NCBI GenBank assembly: GCA_051883095.1
Contig: JBJETB010000004.1
Span: 1-64,000, forward strand
DNA: 64,000 nt
Direction of reading: 5' to 3'
Source: SUG1106 sp051883095
GTDB lineage: Bacteria; Bacillota; Clostridia; Peptostreptococcales; Anaerovoracaceae
This document shows, one piece after another, positions 40,700 to 49,059 of the stretch. Position 1 is the first letter of the stretch, and the number at the start of each line of letters is the position of its first letter. The notes under the pieces are model-generated. The model saw nothing but the letters and a program-made list of their open reading frames with translations. It was not told where the DNA came from and did not search any database. Position numbers and translations under genes: made by a program.

Positions 40700-41826
40700 C
40701 ATCAGACGAAAACAATCAGGAATTGCTTCGTGACACCCGTGTAGAGGTGGATCTGAGCAGAATAGCATACAACATGAAGCAAATAAGAGAAATGGCAGGC
40801 CCTGAAGTAGATGTAATGCCTGTAATAAAAGCCAACGGTTATGGCCATGGCGCAGCAGCCATCGCTCCGACACTCATTGATGAAGGCGCGACATATCTGG
40901 CCGTGGCCACACTTACAGAGGCTCTGGAGCTTAAAGCCGCCAACCTGTCGTGGCCTGTCTTTATCATGGGTCACACCCCTGACAGGCTTCTTCATCATGT
41001 AGTTGAAAAAGACATCACTCAGACCATATTCTCTTTTGAACAGGCTGAGATTTTAAATGAGCTTGCAGGAAAAGCCGGTAAGCGGGCAAAAGTACATATC
41101 AAGGTGGACACAGGTTTTCACCGTCTCGGCAAAGCCCCTTCTGGAGCCTATGCAGATGAGGTCTGCCGCATATCTGAACTGCCTTATGTGGAGGTTGAAG
41201 GCATTTTCACCCATCTCGCCCTGACAGGTGATAAAGAAAACGAAGAACAGTTCCGCCAATTCACCGACTTTATCGCAGAACTTGAAAACCGCGGCTGCAG
41301 CTTCAGATATAAGCATATTGCCGACAGCATCGCATGTGTGGATTTTCCGGAATACAGACTCAATATGATACGTCCGGGAGCACTGATTTACGGCATGGTG
41401 GGCTATCATAAAGGCCATCTGGATGTAAAACAGGCAATGACCTTCAAAACCGCAATTTCTCAGCTTCATCATGTTCAGAAAGGAGAAGGTGTCAGCTACG
41501 ATTACCTTTGGAAAGCAGACAGAGACAGCATAATAGCCACTCTTCCTTTCGGTTATGCCGACGGCTATCCCCGTAATCTGAGAGACAAGGGCTATGTGAT
41601 TATAAACGGAGTCAAAGCCCCGCTGGTAGGCGTAATATGCATGGATCAGTGCATGGCAGATGTAACCGACGTGCCTGATGTCTGTGAAGGCATGGAAGCG
41701 GTAATCTACGGAGATGGAAGTGACGGTTCCATGACCATCGCCGAAGCCTCGGCTCTGGCAGGAACAAATAAAAACGACATTATCGCCCGCATTACGGCAA
41801 GACCGCCGAGAGTTTACACAAAATAG
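40693..41826 (+). CDS. alr: Alanine racemase
   Basis: A 377-residue fold-type III PLP enzyme. The PLP lysine is in MPVIKANGYGHGA, the second catalytic tyrosine is in GVSYDYLWKA, and LPFGYADGYPR and GVICMDQCMADVTD are family-typical. It interconverts L- and D-alanine. ATG 40693 lies inside the end of the M20 gene (ATGGTAA), so it is co-translated from the sigma-54-type transcript. That placement suggests a catabolic role, converting D-Ala released from peptides, rather than the housekeeping role in wall synthesis. Confidence 0.93.
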   Translation: MVTSDENNQELLRDTRVEVDLSRIAYNMKQIREMAGPEVDVMPVIKANGYGHGAAAIAPTLIDEGATYLAVATLTEALELKAANLSWPVFIMGHTPDRLLHHVVEKDITQTIFSFEQAEILNELAGKAGKRAKVHIKVDTGFHRLGKAPSGAYADEVCRISELPYVEVEGIFTHLALTGDKENEEQFRQFTDFIAELENRGCSFRYKHIADSIACVDFPEYRLNMIRPGALIYGMVGYHKGHLDVKQAMTFKTAISQLHHVQKGEGVSYDYLWKADRDSIIATLPFGYADGYPRNLRDKGYVIINGVKAPLVGVICMDQCMADVTDVPDVCEGMEAVIYGDGSDGSMTIAEASALAGTNKNDIIARITARPPRVYTK

Positions 41827-41835
41827 ATCAAATTT

Positions 41836-41867
41836 AAAACCCGCATTACACACAGTATGCGGGTTTT
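41836..41867. terminator. Bidirectional terminator between alr and lysA
   Basis: AAAACCCGCAT pairs with ATGCGGGTTTT (10-nt loop) between the convergent alr and lysA genes. Confidence 0.9.
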
Positions 41868-41895
41868 ACTAAAGGTAGACTTCTATTATCGGGTT

Positions 41896-43194
41896 TTATA
41901 AATCATTTCTCATTAAGTCTTCAAAGCTTTCGCGTCTTACGGCTATATAGCTTTCGTTTCCGCCCTTAAGCATTACTACCGGCGGCTTTGGCAGCTTGTT
42001 GTAGTTTGATGCCATGGAGTAGTTATATGCTCCTGTAGTACATACAGCGATGGTATCATAACGTCCAATGCTTGACGGCATCATAACATGCTCCTGAATG
42101 ATATCTCCTGACTCACAGCAGCGTCCAACTATTGAGCATTGGAAATCACGTACTTCATCCATCTTGTTTGCCGGAAGGCATGTGTAGGATGAGCCGTAGA
42201 GTGCGAATCTCGGATTGTCCGGCATACCGCCGTCGATGGAAACATAGTTCTTGTATCCAGGGATAACTTTAACTGTTCCTGCAGTGTAAAGTGTCATTCC
42301 TGCATCTGCAACGATGCTTCTGCCAGGTTCCATGTGGATTTCAGGCACTTCCATATTAAGTCTTGCACAAGTTGACTTGATAGCATCTGCAACCTGACCA
42401 ACCTTGGTCTCAATGTCAAGATACGGATCTTCTTCAGTGTAGCGAACACCGTATCCTCCGCCAAGGTCAAGAACTCTGGCTGTATATCCCAGCTTATCTC
42501 TCATATGTGCAATGAACTCCAGCATTACTACCGCAGCTCTTTCGAATATATCCTCTCCGAATACCTGTGAGCCGACATGGCAGTGGAATCCGTCAAGAAT
42601 AACGTGCTCCTGTTTAAGTGTGAATTCAACAATTTCATCAGCCTGACCCGTTTCAATCGGAGTTCCGAACTTGGAGTCAACCTTGCCTGTAGCAATGGCC
42701 TCATATGTATGAGGGTCGATTCCCGGTGTCAGCCTCAGAAGGATTTTCTGCTTTATGCCTCTGCGTGCAGCTTCGGCTTCAACTGCTTTTACCTCTTCCA
42801 CATTATCAGCTACGAAATAACCGATTCCGTTTTCAATAGCATAGGCGATATCATCGTCTGTCTTGTTGTTGCTGTGGAAATATGCGTGAGAAAGATTGTA
42901 TCCGGCCTGACGTGCCACATAAATTTCTCCTGATGACACTACGTCAATACCCATTCCTTCTTCAGTCATAATCTCATAAAGGCGCTTGAAGCAGTTGGCC
43001 TTGGACGCATACAGCGGCTGGGCATCCGGCCCGAAATGCTTCTGGAAAGCTTTCTTGTAGCTTCTGCATTTCTCACGGATTTTATCTTCGTCCATGAGAT
43101 AAAGAGGCGTGCCGTACTTTTTTGCAAGCTCTACTGTGTTCTGTCCGGCAAAGTACAGAACACCGTCTTTTACTGTTATGTTATCGCAAATCAT
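41896..43194 (-). CDS. lysA: Diaminopimelate decarboxylase
   Basis: A 432-residue fold-type III PLP decarboxylase. The PLP lysine is in LYASKANCFK; further motifs are FHCHVGSQ, LDLGGGYGVRY, MEPGRSIVADAG and CESGDII with the active-site cysteine of the partner subunit. It converts meso-DAP to L-lysine and CO2. It lies 47 bases after dapF on the same strand, and I see no better promoter than the sigma-54-type one ahead of dapF. Confidence 0.95.
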   Translation of the reverse strand: MICDNITVKDGVLYFAGQNTVELAKKYGTPLYLMDEDKIREKCRSYKKAFQKHFGPDAQPLYASKANCFKRLYEIMTEEGMGIDVVSSGEIYVARQAGYNLSHAYFHSNNKTDDDIAYAIENGIGYFVADNVEEVKAVEAEAARRGIKQKILLRLTPGIDPHTYEAIATGKVDSKFGTPIETGQADEIVEFTLKQEHVILDGFHCHVGSQVFGEDIFERAAVVMLEFIAHMRDKLGYTARVLDLGGGYGVRYTEEDPYLDIETKVGQVADAIKSTCARLNMEVPEIHMEPGRSIVADAGMTLYTAGTVKVIPGYKNYVSIDGGMPDNPRFALYGSSYTCLPANKMDEVRDFQCSIVGRCCESGDIIQEHVMMPSSIGRYDTIAVCTTGAYNYSMASNYNKLPKPPVVMLKGGNESYIAVRRESFEDLMRNDL

Positions 43195-43241
43195 AATGTG
43201 CCATTCTTCCTTTCATACACTTTATAATACAATTGTTTGTT

Positions 43242-44081
43242 TTACAGGTCCTCATCCGTAATTTCTCCCTTTGCTACGATATTAGTCGGACCGGTAAGAT
43301 AAAGGTTTTCAACCATGTCCCCTGACATTTCAACATCTACAGTCAATCTTCCCCCTCTCATATCAACCTGAACATTTCTGCCTGAAACCTTCCCCTGCAT
43401 GGTGAGAATGGTGACCACAGAACCGGTTCCGGTTCCGCAGGCATATGTGAAGTCCTCCACTCCTCTTTCGTAAGTCCGTTCAAAAACGAGATCAGGTCCT
43501 ATGACTTCGCAGAAGTTTACATTGGCGCCCTTCGGGTATCCTTTATAGTTTCTCAGCCTGCGCCCCAGTTCCAGAAGCTCTGATTCCGAATAGCTTCGCA
43601 GATTCTCAAGAGGAACCACGCAATGAGGAATTCCCGGGTTTCCCAGTTCCACATAGGAACAGCTGTAAATCCTGCCGTCCACCTCTATGGCCTCATCAAA
43701 CCTCAGATTGCACGGGTCGTTAAGACGTATCCGATACAGTCTTTTTTCTATTCTTTCTCCTGTGACAATTCCTGCCGTGGTCTCGACCCTTTGTACAGGT
43801 CCTGCCAGGCATTTTTCATATCCGTACCTGCAGATACATCTTGCGCCGTTTCCGCACATTTCCCCCATGCTGCCGTCTGAATTGAAAAACAGCATCCTGT
43901 AATCTGCAGCTGCGTTCTCTGTAGGTTTTTCCACTGCCATAAGGCCGTCTGCCCCTAAAGAGAAGTGTCTTTCACAAAGTAGCTTCGCCAGACGCGGAAA
44001 CTCCTCTGCCGGGATTTTTTCTTCAATGTTGTCGATAATGATGAAGTCATTTCCGGCTCCGTTCATTTTCCAGAATTTCAT
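43242..44081 (-). CDS. dapF: Diaminopimelate epimerase
   Basis: A 279-residue PLP-independent epimerase. The two catalytic cysteines are in EMCGNGARC and YACGTGTGS; the N-terminal KMNGAGNDFIIID is also typical. It interconverts LL- and meso-DAP. GGGAGG precedes the ATG. The gene sits behind a clear -24/-12 promoter and immediately downstream of the sigma-54 activator gene, an unusual setting for a biosynthetic gene and one suggesting that DAP is also drawn from outside. Confidence 0.95.
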   Translation of the reverse strand: MKFWKMNGAGNDFIIIDNIEEKIPAEEFPRLAKLLCERHFSLGADGLMAVEKPTENAAADYRMLFFNSDGSMGEMCGNGARCICRYGYEKCLAGPVQRVETTAGIVTGERIEKRLYRIRLNDPCNLRFDEAIEVDGRIYSCSYVELGNPGIPHCVVPLENLRSYSESELLELGRRLRNYKGYPKGANVNFCEVIGPDLVFERTYERGVEDFTYACGTGTGSVVTILTMQGKVSGRNVQVDMRGGRLTVDVEMSGDMVENLYLTGPTNIVAKGEITDEDL

Positions 44082-44141
44082 TTTAGACCTCCCGTTTTCA
44101 GGATTGATTTTTAATTTTTCTCTTATCCATTTAAATGAATA

Positions 44142-44158
44142 AGCAAAAATAATGCCAA
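44142..44158 (-). promoter_or_regulatory. Sigma-54 promoter of dapF-lysA
   Basis: Minus strand TTGGCATTATTTTTGCT: TGGCA and TTGCT with GG-N10-GC. Predicted start of transcription near 44131, leaving a 50-nt leader. Confidence 0.8.
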
Positions 44159-44197
44159 CTTCATTCCTGTATCAGCCGCAAAAGAAAAAAACAAAAA

Positions 44198-44221
44198 AGA
44201 ACCTTGAAATTTCAAGGTTCT
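44198..44221 (-). terminator. Terminator of the sigma-54 activator gene
   Basis: AGAACCTTGAAATTTCAAGGTTCT is a self-complementary stem followed on the minus strand by TTTTTTGTTTTTTT. It insulates the activator gene from dapF. The stretch 44222-44344 before it holds no gene; it contains CGGGACT (44319-44325), also found in the inverted repeat at 34398-34436. Confidence 0.85.
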
Positions 44222-44344
44222 AAGGTTTCCGCACCCTTTCATCAGCCATATTTTTTTACCCGACGCCAAATCATCATAGTCATGTGACCCTGCCATTTCA
44301 CTTTTTTTATTCCGTTTTCGGGACTGCCAATCTCCAATGCAGGA

Positions 44345-46216
44345 CTATTTGTTTATTTCATATTTCTTCAGTTTCTCGTAAAAAACGGTTCTGGACAGAC
44401 CAAGTTCATCCATGGTCTTCTTACGATCGTCGTTGTTCTTAAAAAGTGTATCCTCGATGATTTTTCTTTCTTCGGCCTCCAGCCTTTCCCTGAGTGTCGC
44501 ATCAGGTCTGGCATCGGTCTTTATCATGAGGTTCTCCGAATAAATCATGCGCCCTTCGCATACGGTAATTGCACGCTCAATGATGTTTTCCAGCTCACGG
44601 ACATTGCCGGGCCAGTCATAGCCGGAAATGATCTCAAGAGCTTCCTCCGAAAACTGCTTCATCTCCATGTCATATTTTTTGCACAGATCCTCCAGCACAG
44701 AATTGGCAAGAATGTAAAGATCACGCTTGCGCTCCCTCAGGGCTGGGATATGAATAGGAAAAACGTTGATTCTGTAATAAAGATCCTGCCTGAATCTGCC
44801 CTGCTTTACCTCTTCCTCAAGGTCACGGTTTGTAGCTGTAATTACCCTGACGTCCACGTCTACAGGCGTGGCAGAACCGACTCTGTAGATTCTCTTGTTC
44901 TGCAGGACATGAAGAAGCTTTACCTGTATTTCAAGAGGTATTTCACCTATTTCATCTAAAAATATTGTGCCTCCGTCTGCCTTTTCAAAATACCCGATAC
45001 GTCCGCCAGGGTCTGCTCCCGTAAACGCCCTCGGAGCATAGCCAAAAAGTTCGCTTTCTATAAGTGATGGGGCGATGGCATTGCATACCACTTCAACGAA
45101 AGGCCCCTTCTGGTTGCCGCTGTTGTGGATCTCTCTTGCCAGTCTGCTCTTACCAGTTCCGCTTTCCCCGGTAATTATGACGTTGAATTTGGTCTTGGAA
45201 GCCTTATATGCCAGCTGTTTTACCTTTTCCATGGCCGGAGAACTGCCTATGAATCCTGCAAAAGCCGCAGCGCCCTCCTCATCAGGCAGATAGGACTTCA
45301 TCCTCGATCTCTTCTCAACCTCCGCCGTAAGAGGATTAGCCTGCCTTGCCGTGTTTTCCGCCACCTCATTATCCTGCACGAAAACATAAACTCCGTCACA
45401 ATCGCAGTTCTTCTTTATTCTTATCAGATAGCAGTAAACCATCCTGCGGTAGATTTCATATACACCTTCAAGACGGGCTCCGTCTTCGCACTTCATGAGA
45501 TCTTTCAGTGCGCCCAGGAAATCATCTCCGTTCAGTATCTGATCTGCTTTCATTCCTATGGGTGAAATCATTTCATGTACCTGTCCCGGAATGTTCTTGC
45601 CTGCGAACTTTTTGCCGCGGAGGAGTTCGCCTGCCTCTTCGCCTCTGTATCCGTATCCTTTTGCCTGAAAGAACTTTACATTTCCTGTCATCCCGTCTAT
45701 GGCCACCATATAGCCTATGCTTTCCAGATAGTTCATGTAATATTCCTTGCCGTTCAGGGTCACACTCATGCGGCGGTTTTCAAAATCTATTGCTGCTTCG
45801 ATGCTGAATCCCAGGTATCTGTGTGAAAGCTCAACTCTGCTGTCAGGAATATAGTCGCTGAAAGTCTTGTAGACCGGCTGAATCTTCTTATTGTTATAAA
45901 CGCCTATAGCCAGAACGATGCTGCCCGGCTTTATTTCTTTGCTGTGAATATTAAGGATCTTAAGGTCCTCAGGAGTCATCTTGTCATCGTTTCCCAGATC
46001 GTTATCCAACAAAACCACAATATCTCCGCTTGTCAGCTCACCCTCGGGATGGCTCTCGCCATCGAGAAGAGTCACTCCCATCATTTCCTTTGCCAGCGGA
46101 CTGTACTCACCAATGGTTCCGTCTTCTGCCACATAAATCATACCGTAGCTGAGTCCTTCGGCGGCGGTTTTTAACACGTCTGTGCTGCATCTGCGGTTTT
46201 CTGATGCTTCTGTCAT
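44345..46216 (-). CDS. Sigma-54-dependent transcriptional activator
   Basis: A 623-residue enhancer-binding protein. The N-terminal ~315 residues have no recognised receiver; they look like PAS-type sensing segments (GMIYVAEDGTIGEYSPLAKEMMG; YLESIGYMVAIDGMTG). The AAA+ domain follows: Walker A GESGTGKS at 350-357, Walker B GGTIFLDEIG near 415, the arginine-finger segment and WPGNVRELENIIERA. A Fis-type helix-turn-helix ends the protein (KTMDELGLSRTVFYEKLKKY). The sigma-54-contacting loop reads RAFTGA (396-401) instead of GAFTGA. It lies upstream of dapF-lysA and is the natural candidate to activate the five -24/-12 promoters. A PAS-like sensor implies a small-molecule signal. Confidence 0.9.
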   Translation of the reverse strand: MTEASENRRCSTDVLKTAAEGLSYGMIYVAEDGTIGEYSPLAKEMMGVTLLDGESHPEGELTSGDIVVLLDNDLGNDDKMTPEDLKILNIHSKEIKPGSIVLAIGVYNNKKIQPVYKTFSDYIPDSRVELSHRYLGFSIEAAIDFENRRMSVTLNGKEYYMNYLESIGYMVAIDGMTGNVKFFQAKGYGYRGEEAGELLRGKKFAGKNIPGQVHEMISPIGMKADQILNGDDFLGALKDLMKCEDGARLEGVYEIYRRMVYCYLIRIKKNCDCDGVYVFVQDNEVAENTARQANPLTAEVEKRSRMKSYLPDEEGAAAFAGFIGSSPAMEKVKQLAYKASKTKFNVIITGESGTGKSRLAREIHNSGNQKGPFVEVVCNAIAPSLIESELFGYAPRAFTGADPGGRIGYFEKADGGTIFLDEIGEIPLEIQVKLLHVLQNKRIYRVGSATPVDVDVRVITATNRDLEEEVKQGRFRQDLYYRINVFPIHIPALRERKRDLYILANSVLEDLCKKYDMEMKQFSEEALEIISGYDWPGNVRELENIIERAITVCEGRMIYSENLMIKTDARPDATLRERLEAEERKIIEDTLFKNNDDRKKTMDELGLSRTVFYEKLKKYEINK

Positions 46217-46260
46217 GATTACCTCCTTTATTATAATACCACGGCCGGTATTTTAATTTG

Positions 46261-46289
46261 ATTGTATCACACATTTTTTTCTAATTCAA
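46261..46289 (-). promoter_or_regulatory. Sigma-A promoter of the activator gene
   Basis: TTGAAT (46284-46289) and TACAAT (46261-46266) are 17 bp apart on the minus strand, 44 bp upstream of the ATG. Confidence 0.65.
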
Positions 46290-46369
46290 CAGAGCATATG
46301 ATATAACTTAAAAGGGTAATAATAGAGGTACATAACATTACAGAACCGTATAATATAAAGGGAGATTTT

Positions 46370-47299
46370 ATGATGAATCAGATTTACGATATTATAATAA
46401 TCGGCGGCGGGCCGGCAGGATATACTGCAGCACTTTATTCTTCACGTGCAGGGCTTGATACCCTTGTAATAGAAAAAATGTCCGCCGGAGGCCAGATGGC
46501 GCTCACCGATAAGATAGACAATTATCCCGGCTTCGATGACGGAATCGACGGATTCTCCCTCGGAGAAAAGATGAAAACTGAAGCGGAGCGCTTCGGCACT
46601 TGTACAAAGTCTGCTGCGGTTCAGTCAGCAGACCTTAAATCAGACCCGAAGGTTATAAAAACATCCGATGATATCTGTTACGGACGCACCGTTGTCATTG
46701 CAACAGGGGCTGAACCCAGGGAACTTGGAGTTGACGGTGAAAAAGAACTTGTCGGCCGCGGAGTGAGCTACTGTGCAGCCTGCGACGGTATGTTCTTTAA
46801 TGGAAAAACCGTAGCTGTAGTCGGGGGAGGGAATACTGCAGCAGCGGACATCCTGCTGCTCAGCCGCGTTGCATCCAAGGTTTTCGTGGTGCATCGGAGA
46901 GATACCATTAGTGCTTCCAAGGTGTATCACGATGCTCTTATGTCTGCTGACAACGTGGAGTTCTTCTGGAATTCTCAAGTCATCGGAATCCTGTCTGACA
47001 GTAAAGTTACGGGAGTTCGCATGAGGGATTTGGAGACCGGAGAAGAAACAGAGCGTGCCTGTGACGGCATTCTCGTTGCCATTGGCAGAAAACCCGCATC
47101 AGAGCTGGCTGCCGGTCAGCTTGACCTTGATGAAAGAGGCTACATTGTAGCTGACGAATCCACAAAAACAAACATCCCCGGCGTATTTGCCGCAGGGGAT
47201 GTGAGAACCAAAGTGCTTCGTCAGGTAATTACAGCTGCTGCCGATGGGGCTATGGCCGCACATTACGCTGAAGAATATCTGGCGAGTAAAAACAAGTAG
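46370..47299 (+). CDS. trxB: Thioredoxin reductase
   Basis: A 309-residue FAD/NAD(P)H enzyme. The FAD loop is IIIGGGPAGYTAALYSSRA, the redox pair is SYCAACDGMFF, the pyridine nucleotide loop is VVGGGNTAAADILLLS, and the C-terminal FAD motif is GVFAAGDVRTK. Two ATGs stand together at 46370 and 46373 with GGGAG upstream; either may start. No thioredoxin gene is adjacent. A TATAAT at 46349-46354 is the probable -10. Confidence 0.9.
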   Translation: MMNQIYDIIIIGGGPAGYTAALYSSRAGLDTLVIEKMSAGGQMALTDKIDNYPGFDDGIDGFSLGEKMKTEAERFGTCTKSAAVQSADLKSDPKVIKTSDDICYGRTVVIATGAEPRELGVDGEKELVGRGVSYCAACDGMFFNGKTVAVVGGGNTAAADILLLSRVASKVFVVHRRDTISASKVYHDALMSADNVEFFWNSQVIGILSDSKVTGVRMRDLETGEETERACDGILVAIGRKPASELAAGQLDLDERGYIVADESTKTNIPGVFAAGDVRTKVLRQVITAAADGAMAAHYAEEYLASKNK

Positions 47300-47332
47300 G
47301 TATATTTTTACATTTCCAAATCGTTTTTAGTT

Positions 47333-48379
47333 TTAATAATTCTCTGAATTGATCTCAAAGTATGATTTTGGATGAGCACATACCGGGCATATCTCCGGTG
47401 CCTTTGTACCAACTACGATATGGCCGCAGTTTCTGCATTCCCAAACCTTTACTTCGCTCTTTTCAAATACTTTTTTAGCTTCTACGTTGTGAAGAAGAGC
47501 TCTGTATCTTTCCTCGTGGTGCTTTTCGATTGCGCCTACCATGCGGAACTTGATAGCCAGTTCAGGGAAACCCTCTTCCTCTGCAGTCTTGGCAAAGCCT
47601 TCATACATGTCGGTCCATTCGTAGTTTTCGCCATCTGCTGCGGAAAGAAGGTTTACAGCTGTAGCGCCGATGCCGTTAAGTTCCTTGAACCACATCTTTG
47701 CGTGTTCTTTTTCGTTGTCAGCTGTTTTCTGGAAAAGGGCTGAAATCTGTTCATAGCCTTCCTTCTTAGCAACCGATGCAAAATAAGTATATTTATTTCT
47801 TGCTTCTGATTCCCCTGCGAAAGCAGCATGAAGATTTTTCTCTGTCTGTGTTCCTGCGTAAGGGTTACCTTTGTTTTCCCTTTTTTCGTTGTTAGGAATC
47901 ATCTGAAGGAGTTTTTTGGCATCATCCACAGGAAAATCCGCAGCAGGAGGGTTATCGGCCAGATTCTTCAGTATCTGGTGGACATTATTGCTTTGAGGAA
48001 GCATAAACCCTGCCTCACGCATAATATCCTCAGCCATAAGCCTTTCCGATTTCGCCACTGCCTTCATCAGACGACATAAACCATCCTCCGGGCTTTCTTT
48101 CGCAATCTGTAACGCCATCTTTTCAGCATTTGTTTTGCTCTCTGACATTCCGTTAAGTGCCGCCTTGACCCGATCCGTTTTAGGCTGCTGCACCGGATAT
48201 TCGGTTGGAACCAGGCTAATGGCACCACTTGGACAAGCTTCCGCACAGGTGCCGCATCCTATACATTTTTTTACATCGATGATACTGTCTTCTGTGTCAG
48301 TTGCTCCGGTAGGGCATACATACAGACACATACAATCCTTTGTACATAATCTTAAATTTCTTACAGCTACTTTACTCAT
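47333..48379 (-). CDS. Ferredoxin-rubrerythrin fusion protein
   Basis: A 348-residue fusion. Residues 1-60 form a two-cluster ferredoxin: an atypical first set (C12, C16, C18, C22) and a regular second set CIGCGTCAEACP. A helical linker of ~110 residues follows, then a rubrerythrin (~170-348) with ferritin-like diiron ligands in FAGESEARNKYTYF, DNEKEHAKMWF, EEEGFPELAIKF and EKHHEERY, and a C-terminal rubredoxin-type site CRNCG...CPVCAHP. Rubrerythrins reduce hydrogen peroxide in anaerobes; the fused ferredoxin may feed electrons directly. Its start lies two bases from the rubredoxin-type gene. Confidence 0.88.
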   Translation of the reverse strand: MSKVAVRNLRLCTKDCMCLYVCPTGATDTEDSIIDVKKCIGCGTCAEACPSGAISLVPTEYPVQQPKTDRVKAALNGMSESKTNAEKMALQIAKESPEDGLCRLMKAVAKSERLMAEDIMREAGFMLPQSNNVHQILKNLADNPPAADFPVDDAKKLLQMIPNNEKRENKGNPYAGTQTEKNLHAAFAGESEARNKYTYFASVAKKEGYEQISALFQKTADNEKEHAKMWFKELNGIGATAVNLLSAADGENYEWTDMYEGFAKTAEEEGFPELAIKFRMVGAIEKHHEERYRALLHNVEAKKVFEKSEVKVWECRNCGHIVVGTKAPEICPVCAHPKSYFEINSENY

Positions 48380-48381
48380 TT

Positions 48382-49038
48382 TTATGCCCTCCCTTCAACT
48401 TTTTCGAACTTCCATGCAGGTACTTTGCATACCGGACATAATTCCGGAGGATTATCACCTATGTAGACAAATCCGCATGTGGTACATACCCATATACTTG
48501 TTCCTTCAAGCAATTTCTCACCTTCGTTTAAATAGCGATTTACCAACGAAGAAAGCATTCGGGTGACCTTTTCTCCCCATACGCATACCCTTGCTGCACC
48601 TCTGTCTTTGTTTGCATCTGCAACAGCTCTTATCCCCGCATAGTTTTCAATATCAGTCATAAGGGCGTCAGCAAGATTATGTATCGATGCGTCGTCAGAT
48701 TCAGGAGCAGCTGCAGCAAAATATTCCGCAAGCCTTCCAAAAAGTTCTGCTTCTTCTGCTTTATACTGTTTCTCACATCCGCGTGCAAGATTTGAGCAGA
48801 GCGCTGCCATCTGGCCTGCCGAAAGCTCTCTCAGATCATCTTCCGGCGGAATTGGAGCAGGTTCCTCTTTCGGAACAGGTTCCTCTTTCTTAAGTGGGCT
48901 TTTTCCCTGTTCCGGTGCAAAGTCTGATTTTGCTGCACCGCAAAGAGGACATTTCCATTCATCCGGCAAAGCGCTGAACGGGGTTTTCTCCCTTTCCTCA
49001 TCATAGATATAACCACATACCTGACATACATATTTCAT
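48382..49038 (-). CDS. Protein with rubredoxin domains at both ends
   Basis: A 218-residue protein. The N-terminal site is a shortened rubredoxin (CQVCGYIYDEE, then CPLCGAAKSDF); a Pro/Glu-rich hinge and a helical ferritin-like stretch of ~100 residues follow; the C-terminus is a rubrerythrin-type site CTTCGFVYIG...CPVCKVP. It probably moves electrons between the CoA-disulfide-reductase-like flavoprotein and the ferredoxin-rubrerythrin encoded on either side. ATG 49038 is chosen over 49047 because GGAGGG would touch the earlier ATG. Confidence 0.75.
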   Translation of the reverse strand: MKYVCQVCGYIYDEEREKTPFSALPDEWKCPLCGAAKSDFAPEQGKSPLKKEEPVPKEEPAPIPPEDDLRELSAGQMAALCSNLARGCEKQYKAEEAELFGRLAEYFAAAAPESDDASIHNLADALMTDIENYAGIRAVADANKDRGAARVCVWGEKVTRMLSSLVNRYLNEGEKLLEGTSIWVCTTCGFVYIGDNPPELCPVCKVPAWKFEKVEGRA

Positions 49039-49059
49039 GATTACCATCCCTCCTCTGAT

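Noticed and set aside
44082..44141. Lysine riboswitch ahead of dapF
   Set aside because: The predicted leader is only about 50 nt and shows no L-box-like structure.
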